Positions 17,375 through 25,696 of a DNA stretch of 64,000 bases are shown one piece after another; the stretch's first letter is position 1, and each line of letters opens with the position of its first letter. The position numbers and the translations under genes were made by a program. The notes under the pieces are model-generated. The model was not told where the DNA came from and ran no database searches. It saw only the letters and a list, made by a program, of their open reading frames with translations. Source of the DNA: Pseudomonas cedrina subsp. cedrina (GTDB lineage Bacteria; Pseudomonadota; Gammaproteobacteria; Pseudomonadales; Pseudomonadaceae); assembly GCF_001983175.1 (NCBI RefSeq), contig NZ_MNPW01000003.1, forward strand, positions 62,001 to 126,000, given 5' to 3'.

Positions 17375-18085
17375 GTGGGCAGCATCTATTTGATTCGACA
17401 TGGCCAGGCCTCGTTCGGTGCAGACGACTATGACGTCCTGTCGCCCGTCGGCGTGGAGCAAGCGCAAGTGCTCGGTCGTCACCTGGCGGACATGGGCCTG
17501 GTGTTCGACCGCTGCGTGGCCGGCGACCTGCGTCGCCAGCAGCACACCGCCACCGCCACCTTCGACCAATACAGCGCCCTGGGCCTGCCGGTACCCTTGC
17601 TTGAAACCGACAGCGCCTTCAATGAATTCGATGCCGACGCGATCATCCGCGCCCTGCTCCCCGACCTGCTCACCACCGAACCCGAAGCCTTGGAGATCCT
17701 GCGCAATGCCACGCAGAACCGCAGCGAATTCCAGCGCATCTTCGCCCTGATCGTCGCGCGCTGGCTGGCCGGCACCTACGACCCGCCGGGGCTGGAAAGC
17801 TGGTTGGGGTTCGTGGAACGTGTCCAGGGTGGCCTGCAACGCCTTCTCGAAGCGGCGGACAACACACAGAAAATCGCGGTGTTCACCTCCGGCGGTACCA
17901 TCACCGCCCTGCTCCACCTGATTACCCGAATGCCCGCCGCCCAGGCCTTCGAACTGAACTGGCAGATTGTTAACACCTCGCTCAACCAGCTGAAATTCCG
18001 CGGTCGCGAGGTGGCACTGGCTTCCTTCAACAGCCATACCCACTTGCAACTGTTGAAGGCGCCGCAGCTCATCACCTACCGATGA
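17375..18085 (+). CDS. Histidine phosphatase superfamily protein
   Basis: A 236-residue phosphoglycerate-mutase-like phosphatase. The catalytic motif is LIRHGQASF near the N-terminus; the second conserved arginine/histidine regions are CVAGDLRRQQHTA and VFTSGGTITALLHLITRM. The start is the GTG at 17375, which gives the usual MxxIYLIRHGQ beginning. It is followed 56 bp downstream by the SCP2-domain gene, and the two probably form an operon. The substrate is unknown. Confidence 0.88.
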   Translation: MGSIYLIRHGQASFGADDYDVLSPVGVEQAQVLGRHLADMGLVFDRCVAGDLRRQQHTATATFDQYSALGLPVPLLETDSAFNEFDADAIIRALLPDLLTTEPEALEILRNATQNRSEFQRIFALIVARWLAGTYDPPGLESWLGFVERVQGGLQRLLEAADNTQKIAVFTSGGTITALLHLITRMPAAQAFELNWQIVNTSLNQLKFRGREVALASFNSHTHLQLLKAPQLITYR

Positions 18086-18141
18086 ACCGCGGCCAACCGT
18101 GACCCCAAGGTCACTGGACTCCACCCAAAAGGATCGAAACC

Positions 18142-18456
18142 ATGACTGACGTAGCCAAAGCTGTAGAAGCAATGAAAGCCAAATTCAACCCAAGCGCTGC
18201 CGAAGGCCTGGACCTGGTGTTCGGTTTCCGCATCGACGACACCAAGAACTTCTCCCTGGTCGTCAAGGACAAGACCTGCTCGCTGCAGGAAGGCGAAAAC
18301 CCGGACGCCCAAGTGACCCTGGTCATGGACAGCGAAACCCTGGAAGGCATCGTCGACGGCTCCACCGACGGCATGCAGGCGTTCATGGGCGGCAAGCTGC
18401 GCACCGAAGGCGACATGATGCTGGCCATGAAGCTGAGCGAGTTGTTCCCTTCCTGA
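18142..18456 (+). CDS. SCP2 sterol-binding domain protein
   Basis: A 104-residue protein that is a single SCP2 domain: AVEAMKAKFNPSAAEGLDLVFGFRIDDTKNFSLVVKDKTCSL, then DAQVTLVMDSETLEGIVDGSTDGMQAFMGGKLRTEGDMMLAMKLSELF. The fold binds lipids or acyl-CoA-like ligands in a hydrophobic tunnel. No signal peptide. A strong terminator follows at 18481-18507. Its ligand and physiological role are not known. Confidence 0.92.
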   Translation: MTDVAKAVEAMKAKFNPSAAEGLDLVFGFRIDDTKNFSLVVKDKTCSLQEGENPDAQVTLVMDSETLEGIVDGSTDGMQAFMGGKLRTEGDMMLAMKLSELFPS

Positions 18457-18480
18457 TTCAGGGGCGACCTTGGATTTAAA

Positions 18481-18507
18481 TCCCGCCTCTCAAGGCGGGA
18501 TTTTTTT
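18481..18507 (+). terminator. Rho-independent terminator after the SCP2 gene
   Basis: The stem TCCCGCC/GGCGGGA with a short loop is followed by seven T residues, 24 bases after the SCP2 stop codon. Confidence 0.92.
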
Positions 18508-18538
18508 GTCCGCTATCTGGAATTTGACAGAGCCTCCT

Positions 18539-18626
18539 GTGGGAGCTGGCTTGCCTGCGATAGCGGTCGACCGGCCACATTGATGCAAGCTGGCACCACG
18601 TCATCGCAGGCAAGCCAGCTCCCACA
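18539..18626. repeat. REPIN of the TGTGGGAGC family (family B)
   Basis: Two inverted copies of the TGTGGGAGCTGGCTTGCCTG unit at the ends of an 88-bp segment between convergent genes. The same unit makes the REPIN at 5031-5104. Confidence 0.85.
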
Positions 18627-18643
18627 TCAATCTGTACAAGCCA

Positions 18644-21280
18644 TCAGGTTTTTGGCTGCAGCAACAACGCCACCAACGCACTCCAGCCGGTCTGGTGCGA
18701 CGCGCCCAGCCCACGCCCCGTCTCGCCATGAAAGTATTCATGGAACAACACAAGATCCCGACTCGCCGGATCTGCCTCCAACTGCGCATACCCCGCCATT
18801 GACGGGCGCAGGCCATTTTCATCGCGCAGGAACAACCCGGTCAGCCGCTGACTCAGGCTGTCGGCTACTTCTTCCAGGGGTGACAGATAACCACTGCCCG
18901 TCGGGTACTCCACCGAAAAGTTATCGGCATAGTAGCGGTGAAACTCGCGCAGCGATTCAATCAACATATAGTTGACCGGCATCCACAAGGGCCCGCGCCA
19001 GTTGGAGTTGCCGCCGTACAGGCGCGAGTCGGACTCCCCCGGCCGGTAACACGCGCTGAGGGTGTCGCCGTTCATCTTCAGCGCCAGGGGTTGTTCGGCG
19101 AAGGCTTTGGACAGGGAGCGCACGCCAAAGGTGGACAAGAACTCGCTTTCATCGAGCATGCGCCGCAGCAGGTCCTTGGTACGCTCGCCGCGCAACAATG
19201 CCAACAGCAGGCGATTGCCCTGCCCGGGCTCATTCCAACGTGAGACCAGCTTGGCCAGATCGGGCCGGTGCTGCATGAACCCCAACAGACGCTCGCGCAG
19301 TCCCTCCAGGCCTTCATGCTCGCGCTGTTCCAGCACCAGCACGGCGAACAGCGGCATCAGGCCGACAATGGAGCGCAGGCGCACGGGCTCGTTCTGGCCG
19401 TCGGGCCGGTGCAACACGTCATAGAAGAACAGATCCTGCTCATCCCACAGGCCTTCGGCGCTGTCATCGACACGGTTGATGGCCCCGGCGATATACAGGA
19501 AATGCTCGAAGAACTTCACCGCGATGTCGACGTAGACCACGTTGCGCCTGGCCAGCTCCAAGCCGATGCGCATCAAGTCCAGCGCGTAGGCGGCGACCCA
19601 TGCCGTGCCGTCGGCCTGGTCCAGCTGGTAACCCGGCGGCAACGCAGCCGAGCGGTCGAACACGGCGATATTGTCCAACCCCAGGAAACCGCCCTGGAAC
19701 AGGTTGCGCCCCTCGGCATCCTTGCGGTTGACCCACCAGGAAAAATTCAACAGCAGTTTATGGAATATCCGCTCAAGGAAATCCATATCGCCTACGCCCG
19801 TCAACGCCTTGTCCTGCTGGTACACCCGCCAACTGGCCCAGGCGTGTACGGGCGGGTTGGCGTCATCGAAGCGCCATTCATAGGCAGGCAACTGGCCGTT
19901 GGGGTGCATGAAGCGATCTTTCACCAGCAACAGCAGCTGTTGCTTGGCGTAGTGCGGGTCGATCAGCGCAATGGCCACCGCCTGGAAGCCTTGGTCCCAC
20001 GAGGCGTACCACGGATATTCCCAGGTGTCGGGCATGGAAAGGATGTCGAAATTCGACAAGTGCCGCCAATGGGTGTTGCGGCTGTGCAGACGCTCGGGCG
20101 GCGGTGCGGGTTGCGCCGGGTCGCCGTCGAGCCATTGGTTGACATCGAAATAGTACAGCTGCTTGGACCATAGCAAACCGGCCAACGCCTGGCGCTGCAC
20201 GTTGCGCGCATCGTCGTCGGCGATGCCGTGTTGCAGGGCGGCGTAGAAGTCATCGGCCTCCTGGCGGCGCTGTTCGAACAGGCGCCGGGCGCTGACCCGA
20301 GGCGCACCCACGGGGGCAAAACGCAGGTAGAGGGTTTTGCTTTCCAGACCCGCCAGCTCGAGGATGAAACGCGCCGCGACTTTGGTACCGAGGTCACGGC
20401 GAATCGCCGATTCAATTCCCTCGACCACGTAATCATTGATCCCGTCCTTGAACGGCCCCGGCGCCGGCTGCCCCTCCAGCCTGGGCACGTTGCTTTCGTT
20501 TTCGCAGAACAACCACTCCACCCCATCCTGACCCCAGGCGCAGAGATGACGGTCAGGCAGTTCGGCATGGCACGCCAGGACCTGGTCTGCGTCCATCTTC
20601 AGTTGCGGCTTGGGCGCATCGAAAGTCCAGCTCCAGTCATTGCGTGCCCACAACTGGGGCAGCACCTGCAAACGCGTCGGCTGGTCCGAACGGTTGTGCA
20701 CGGTGACGCGCATGAAAATGTCATCGGGCTGATGCTTGGCGTATTCGACGCTGACATCGCAGTAGCGGTTGTCTTCGAACACCCCGGTGTCGAGAATCTC
20801 GTACTCGGCATCCTCCAGGCCGCGGCGCGCGTTCTCGCCGGTCAAGTCGTCGTAGGGAAAGGCCGCGTGGGGGTATTTGTAGAGCATGCGCATGTAGGCA
20901 TGGCTCGGTACGCCGTCGACGAAAAAGTACAGTTCCTTGACGTCCTCGCCGTGATTGCCTTCGGCATTATTGAGGCCGAACAGGCGCTCCTTGATGATCG
21001 CGTCACGTTCGTTCCACACGGCCAGGCCCAGGCACCAGCGTTGCGCCTTGTCGCTGAAACCGGCCAGGCCATCCTCGCCCCAGCGGTAGGCGCGACTGCG
21101 TGCATGCTCATGGGGGAAGTAGGCCCAGGCGTCGCCGTCGGCGCTGTAGTCTTCGCGCACCGTGCCCCATTGGCGTTCACTCAGGTAAGGGCCCCACTCG
21201 CGCCAGCGTTCGACCTGCGGCATCGCCAGGCGCTGGCCTTCGGTGGTCTCAAGCAGTCGGGTGTCGGGTGTGGCCGTCAT
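18644..21280 (-). CDS. GH63/MGH1-like glucosidase
   Basis: An 878-residue cytoplasmic protein (no signal peptide) of the mannosyl-oligosaccharide glucosidase-like clan. Characteristic stretches are ERQWGTVREDYSADGDAWAYFPHEHARSRAYRWGEDGLAGFSD at the N-terminus, DTWEYPWYASWDQGFQAVAIALID in the (alpha/alpha)6 catalytic region, GLDNIAVFDRS, and the C-terminal GGNSNWRGPLWMPVNYMLIESL and FHGETGRGLGASHQTGWSALVA. It likely hydrolyses alpha-glucosidic linkages; natural substrate unknown. I start at the ATG at 21280 because GGAGGA lies at ideal distance; the ATG at 21292 contains that Shine-Dalgarno inside its own coding sequence. It stands alone, flanked by a REPIN. Confidence 0.87.
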   Translation of the reverse strand: MTATPDTRLLETTEGQRLAMPQVERWREWGPYLSERQWGTVREDYSADGDAWAYFPHEHARSRAYRWGEDGLAGFSDKAQRWCLGLAVWNERDAIIKERLFGLNNAEGNHGEDVKELYFFVDGVPSHAYMRMLYKYPHAAFPYDDLTGENARRGLEDAEYEILDTGVFEDNRYCDVSVEYAKHQPDDIFMRVTVHNRSDQPTRLQVLPQLWARNDWSWTFDAPKPQLKMDADQVLACHAELPDRHLCAWGQDGVEWLFCENESNVPRLEGQPAPGPFKDGINDYVVEGIESAIRRDLGTKVAARFILELAGLESKTLYLRFAPVGAPRVSARRLFEQRRQEADDFYAALQHGIADDDARNVQRQALAGLLWSKQLYYFDVNQWLDGDPAQPAPPPERLHSRNTHWRHLSNFDILSMPDTWEYPWYASWDQGFQAVAIALIDPHYAKQQLLLLVKDRFMHPNGQLPAYEWRFDDANPPVHAWASWRVYQQDKALTGVGDMDFLERIFHKLLLNFSWWVNRKDAEGRNLFQGGFLGLDNIAVFDRSAALPPGYQLDQADGTAWVAAYALDLMRIGLELARRNVVYVDIAVKFFEHFLYIAGAINRVDDSAEGLWDEQDLFFYDVLHRPDGQNEPVRLRSIVGLMPLFAVLVLEQREHEGLEGLRERLLGFMQHRPDLAKLVSRWNEPGQGNRLLLALLRGERTKDLLRRMLDESEFLSTFGVRSLSKAFAEQPLALKMNGDTLSACYRPGESDSRLYGGNSNWRGPLWMPVNYMLIESLREFHRYYADNFSVEYPTGSGYLSPLEEVADSLSQRLTGLFLRDENGLRPSMAGYAQLEADPASRDLVLFHEYFHGETGRGLGASHQTGWSALVALLLQPKT

Positions 21281-21524
21281 CGGGTCCTCCATCGCCTACC
21301 GGGTGAGCGGCAGTGTAGAGCCCAATGACGCCCGGTTGCACATGAAGCTTTGGAAGATGGCGTAGGTGTAGTTGAAGATCAGGCGGGCTGTTTTTGTCAT
21401 ATCCCGGTCATTTCATTCATTTGCAGAATGAAGTCCTGAGGATTCTTCGTTTGCAAGCAAGCCTCTGGCTCAACAAACTCAGGCAAAGGCTTTTTTCATC
21501 GCCGTCGCCATCAGGAATTTTTCT

Positions 21525-22901
21525 ATGCACGCCACCGCACATGTCAGCCCGGACGAGATCCGCAAGGGCTTTTCCAGGGCCATGTCCGATATGTACCGAG
21601 AAGAGGTCCCCCTGTACGGCGCGTTGATGGAACTGGTGGCCGAGACCAATACCCGCGTGCTCGACACCGAGCCGCTGCTGGCGCAACAACTGCAACGCAC
21701 CGGCGAAATCCGGCGCCTGGACATGGAACGCCACGGCGCCATCCGCCTGGGCACCGCCGCGGAACTGGCGACCATCAGCCGCCTGTTTGCGGTGATGGGC
21801 ATGCAGCCGGTGGGCTATTACGACCTGACGCCGGCCGGCGTGCCCGTGCACTCCACGGCCTTTCGCGCGGTGCACGAACAGGCGCTGCAAACCAGCCCGT
21901 TCCGCGTATTCACTTCGTTGCTACGCCTGGAGCTGATCGAGAACCCCGAGCTGCGCGCCTTCGCCGAAACCGCCCTGGCCAAGCGCTCGATCTTCACCCC
22001 CGGCGCTCTCGCGCTGATCGAACAAGCGGAAAAGGACGGCGGCCTCAACGCCGTGAATGCCGATGAATTCGTGCGCCAGGCCCTGGAAACCTTTCGCTGG
22101 CACCCCAGCGCCACGGTCACGGGTGCGCAGTACCGGCAGTTGAGCGACCAGCACCGCCTGATCGCCGACGTGGTGGCCTTCAAGGGTCCGCATATCAACC
22201 ACCTGACCCCACGCACCCTGGACATTGACCAAGTCCAGGCCGCCATGCCCGGCAAAGGCATCACGCCCAAGGCCGTGATCGAAGGCCCGCCGCGCCGCCA
22301 TTGCCCGATCCTGCTGCGCCAGACCAGCTTCAAGGCCCTCGACGAGCCCATCGCCTTCACCGATGCCCAAGGCAGCCACAGCGCGCGCTTTGGCGAAATC
22401 GAACAACGCGGTGTCGCGCTCACGCCCAAGGGCCGCGCGCTGTACGACAGCTTGCTGAACGCCGCGCGCGATGAACTGGGCGCCTTCCCCAATGAGGGCA
22501 ACGCCGCACGGTATACGCAATTGATGGAACACCACTTCCAGGCCTTCCCGGACAACCACGCGCAGATGCGTGAACAGGGCCTGGCGTATTACCGCTACTT
22601 CGCCACCGAGCAAGGCCTGGCCGCGCGGGGCAGCGCCGGTCAACCGCGCAGCCTGGACGCACTGGTCGCGGCCGGTCACATCGATGCGGAGCCGTTGGTG
22701 TATGAGGATTTCCTGCCGGTGAGCGCGGCGGGGATTTTCCAGTCGAACCTGGGGGATGTCGCGCAGAGCCACTACGCGGCCAATGCGAACAAGGCCGAGT
22801 TTGAACAGGCGCTGGGGCGTCGGACCGTGGATGAATTGACGCTGTATGGCGAGACGCAGCAGCGCTCGGTGGATGAATGCACCCAGGCACTGCTGGGGTG
22901 A
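21525..22901 (+). CDS. hglS: 2-oxoadipate dioxygenase/decarboxylase (HglS, DUF1338)
   Basis: A 458-residue VOC-fold enzyme of the DUF1338 family. Family members convert 2-oxoadipate to D-2-hydroxyglutarate with O2 and loss of CO2, a step of D-lysine catabolism in P. putida. The metal-binding residues reported for the family fall in place: His70 (MERHGAIRLG, with Arg74 for substrate), His226 (GPHINHLTPR) and a glutamate in the FGEIEQRG segment (about residue 293). It is a single-gene unit here without other lysine-degradation genes beside it. A REPIN follows. Confidence 0.92.
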   Translation: MHATAHVSPDEIRKGFSRAMSDMYREEVPLYGALMELVAETNTRVLDTEPLLAQQLQRTGEIRRLDMERHGAIRLGTAAELATISRLFAVMGMQPVGYYDLTPAGVPVHSTAFRAVHEQALQTSPFRVFTSLLRLELIENPELRAFAETALAKRSIFTPGALALIEQAEKDGGLNAVNADEFVRQALETFRWHPSATVTGAQYRQLSDQHRLIADVVAFKGPHINHLTPRTLDIDQVQAAMPGKGITPKAVIEGPPRRHCPILLRQTSFKALDEPIAFTDAQGSHSARFGEIEQRGVALTPKGRALYDSLLNAARDELGAFPNEGNAARYTQLMEHHFQAFPDNHAQMREQGLAYYRYFATEQGLAARGSAGQPRSLDALVAAGHIDAEPLVYEDFLPVSAAGIFQSNLGDVAQSHYAANANKAEFEQALGRRTVDELTLYGETQQRSVDECTQALLG

Positions 22902-22910
22902 CATGAAACG

Positions 22911-23010
22911 TGTAGGAGCGAGCTTGCTCGCGAAAAACGTTAACGATAACGCGTGCATCCTGGATAAACGCGGTGCCTGTGAGTTCTTCGCGAGCAAGCT
23001 CGCTCCTACA
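22911..23010. repeat. REPIN of the TGTAGGAGCGAGC family (family C)
   Basis: Inverted copies of TGTAGGAGCGAGCTTGCTCG lie at 22911-22930 and 22991-23010 with about 60 bp between them. This is the best-known P. fluorescens REP sequence. It separates convergent genes. Confidence 0.92.
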
Positions 23011-23027
23011 GGGATTTTGCCTCGTGC

Positions 23028-23252
23028 TTAACCCAACTTCGCGACTATTTCGTCTTTGATCAACAGCCGTTTCTTCTTCAGTTTTTCCACATCCTCATCG
23101 CTGGCGCTTGCCGATTCCGCCTTCAGCACCTCCCCGTCGGCGGCGTCGTATTGGGTGAGCAGCGAGTCCAGGCGTTTGTCGCCCGCCCTGCGTTCGTGAA
23201 CGGCTTCCTTGCTCAATCCCAAGTCCTGATACAGGTCGTGTTTCACTGGCAT
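23028..23252 (-). CDS. YdcH-like small protein (DUF465)
   Basis: A 74-residue, highly charged helical protein. Its C-terminal part, DEDVEKLKKKRLLIKDEIVAKLG, is the DUF465/YdcH signature; the N-terminal half carries HERRAGDKRLDSLLTQYDAADGEV. Function is not established for the family. The divergent transketolase gene starts 175 bp away. Confidence 0.85.
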   Translation of the reverse strand: MPVKHDLYQDLGLSKEAVHERRAGDKRLDSLLTQYDAADGEVLKAESASASDEDVEKLKKKRLLIKDEIVAKLG

Positions 23253-23426
23253 GGCGTACCTCCGCAGTTGATCTATGGCTTACGCCCTAGAAGCTAGACC
23301 ATTGCGGGGGGTCTTGTCATGTGCGGGGTCGATTCATCCCCGTTCGTCGCAGCGCAGGCCTTTGGATCAAACCTTTGCGCCGCCCTGCCCTCCACTCTAG
23401 ATAGCCATTCGAGGGAGACCGGTTTC

Positions 23427-25490
23427 ATGACGCATGCCGCCACCGCAGTCGACACCCAATGCATCAACACGATTCGCACCCTGGCCATGGACGCCGTGCA
23501 GAAGGCCAATTCCGGGCATCCGGGCACACCCATGGGCCTGGCGCCGGTGGGCTATACCTTGTGGAGCCGCTTCCTGCGCTACCACCCGGAACATCCCGAC
23601 TGGCCCAACCGCGACCGTTTTGTGTTGTCGGTGGGGCATGCGTCGATGCTGCTGTATTCGCTGCTGCACCTGGCCGGCGTAGTCGAGATCGACGCCCATG
23701 GCAAGCGCTCCGGCCAGCCGGCGATCAGCCTGGACGATATCAAGCAGTTCCGGCAGTCCGACTCGAAAACCCCGGGCCACCCCGAATACCGCATGACCAC
23801 CGGCGTCGAGACCACCACCGGCCCACTCGGCCAGGGCTGCGCCAACAGCGTCGGCATGGCGATGGCCGAGCGTTGGCTGGGCCAGCGTTTCAATCGCGAT
23901 GGCGAAGTGCTGTTCGACTACAACGTCTACACCCTGTGCGGCGACGGCGACATGATGGAAGGCATCAGCAGCGAAGCCGCGTCAATGGCCGGGCATCTCA
24001 AGCTTGCGAACCTGTGCTGGATCTACGACAACAACACCATCAGCATCGAAGGCCACACCGAACTGGCCTACAGCGAGGACGTGATCAAGCGTTTCCAGGC
24101 GTACGGCTGGCACACCTTGCACGTCACCGACGCGAACGATTTGCAGGCCTTGAGCACGGCGCTGGAGACCTTCCAGGCAAACACCGGCGCACCGACCCTG
24201 ATCGTGGTCGACAGCGTGATCGGCTACGGCTCGCCGCACAAACACAACACCGCCGCCGCCCATGGCGAGCCACTGGGCGATGACGAAATCCGCCTGACCA
24301 AGGCCGCTTACGGCTGGCCGCAGGATTCGAGTTTCCTGGTGCCCGACGAAGCCCGCAGCGTATTGCAAGAGGCGCTGCTGGAACGCAGCCAGCCGTTGTA
24401 CGACGCCTGGCAACGACAGCTGTCGCAGCTTGAGCACGACCGGCCGCAGCTGGCCGACGAGCTGCAACGCATGCGCGCCGGGGAAATGCCCGAGCAATGG
24501 CAAAGCGATCTGCCTCACTTCGACAGTGATGCCAAGGGCGTGGCCAGCCGCGCCGCCGGTGGCGAAGTGCTGAATGCGTTCGCCCGGCAGATTCCCTGGC
24601 TGCTCGGCGGTTCGGCGGACTTGTCGCCTTCGACCAAGACCAACCTCACCTTCGACGGCGCCGGGCGTTTCAGTGCCGACGACTACAGTGGGCGCAACCT
24701 GCACTTCGGCATCCGCGAACATGCCATGGGCGCGATTGCCAATGGGATGGCGCTGTCCTATCTGCGCCCGTACACCTCGACATTCCTGGTGTTCAGCGAC
24801 TACATGAAACCGCCGATCCGCCTGGCGGCGATCATGGAGTTGCCGGTGATATTTGTGTTCACCCATGATTCGATTGGCGTGGGTGAGGATGGGCCGACGC
24901 ACCAGCCAATCGAGCACCTCACACAGTTGCGCGCCACACCGGGGTTGCTGACCCTGCGCCCGGGCGATGCAAATGAAACCCTGGAGCTGTGGAAAGTGGC
25001 CCTGGCGCAGACCCATCGGCCCAGCTGCGTGGTGTTGTCGCGCCAGCCGTTGCCGACCTTGGACCGCACCCAATATGCGCCCGCCAGCGGAGCGGCCAAA
25101 GGCGCTTATGTGCTGGCGGGCGCGGATGAACCCCAGGTGATCCTGTTGGCGACGGGCAGCGAAGTCAGCCTTGCGGTGGCGGCCTATGAACAACTCAAAA
25201 GCGAAGGGATTGCCGCGCAGGTTGTCTCCATGCCCAGCTGGGAGTTGTTTGAAGATCAGGACCCGGCTTATCGCGACAGTGTCTTACCGCCTGTGGTGAA
25301 AGCCCGGGTGGTGGTGGAACAGGCCGGGCCGCTGGGTTGGGATCGGTATGTGGGGCAGACCGGGGCCAAGGTGGTGATGAACAGCTTTGGCGCGTCCGCG
25401 CCGCTGGCCAAGTTGCAGGAGAAGTTTGGGTTTACGGTGGAGAACGTGGTGGCGCAGGCCAAGGCGCAAATCCAACTGACTCAACACTGA
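23427..25490 (+). CDS. tkt: Transketolase
   Basis: A 687-residue thiamine-diphosphate enzyme of the pentose phosphate pathway that moves two-carbon units from ketoses to aldoses. The N-terminal TPP domain has SGHPGTPMGLAPVGYTLW and the Mg-TPP motif CGDGDMMEGISSEAASMAGH (about 160-180). The middle domain has GGSADLSPSTKT and the active-site FVFTHDSIGVGEDGPTHQPIEHL. The open frame extends upstream, but the ATG at 23427 has a GAGGGAG ribosome-binding site and the usual start. The sequence is somewhat diverged from housekeeping TktA and the gene is not beside epd/pgk, so it may be a second, paralogous transketolase. Confidence 0.93.
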   Translation: MTHAATAVDTQCINTIRTLAMDAVQKANSGHPGTPMGLAPVGYTLWSRFLRYHPEHPDWPNRDRFVLSVGHASMLLYSLLHLAGVVEIDAHGKRSGQPAISLDDIKQFRQSDSKTPGHPEYRMTTGVETTTGPLGQGCANSVGMAMAERWLGQRFNRDGEVLFDYNVYTLCGDGDMMEGISSEAASMAGHLKLANLCWIYDNNTISIEGHTELAYSEDVIKRFQAYGWHTLHVTDANDLQALSTALETFQANTGAPTLIVVDSVIGYGSPHKHNTAAAHGEPLGDDEIRLTKAAYGWPQDSSFLVPDEARSVLQEALLERSQPLYDAWQRQLSQLEHDRPQLADELQRMRAGEMPEQWQSDLPHFDSDAKGVASRAAGGEVLNAFARQIPWLLGGSADLSPSTKTNLTFDGAGRFSADDYSGRNLHFGIREHAMGAIANGMALSYLRPYTSTFLVFSDYMKPPIRLAAIMELPVIFVFTHDSIGVGEDGPTHQPIEHLTQLRATPGLLTLRPGDANETLELWKVALAQTHRPSCVVLSRQPLPTLDRTQYAPASGAAKGAYVLAGADEPQVILLATGSEVSLAVAAYEQLKSEGIAAQVVSMPSWELFEDQDPAYRDSVLPPVVKARVVVEQAGPLGWDRYVGQTGAKVVMNSFGASAPLAKLQEKFGFTVENVVAQAKAQIQLTQH

Positions 25491-25526
25491 GCAAACCTGT
25501 GGGAGCAGGATGGCCAAAAACATCTG

Positions 25527-25675
25527 TGTAGTGAGCGGGCTTGTCGAATCGTCGCACCGCCCGCGCTGGGTGGCGAAGCCGCCCCAAAGCAGGCGACCGG
25601 GTTCTGCCTGAAACTCGGCGGTGTCTTTATTGGGGCCGCTTCGCAGCCCAGCGCGGGGCAAGCCCGCTCACTACA
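25527..25675. repeat. Intergenic repeat family D, copy 2, with an internal insertion
   Basis: Same inverted ends as the copies at 15898-16030 and 48911-49046. Its left arm is interrupted at 25544-25559 by TCGAATCGTCGCACCG, a motif also present alone at 16087-16102, so this copy is a mosaic of two repeat families. Confidence 0.82.
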
Positions 25676-25696
25676 GGGTTGTATAGATACGCAGGG

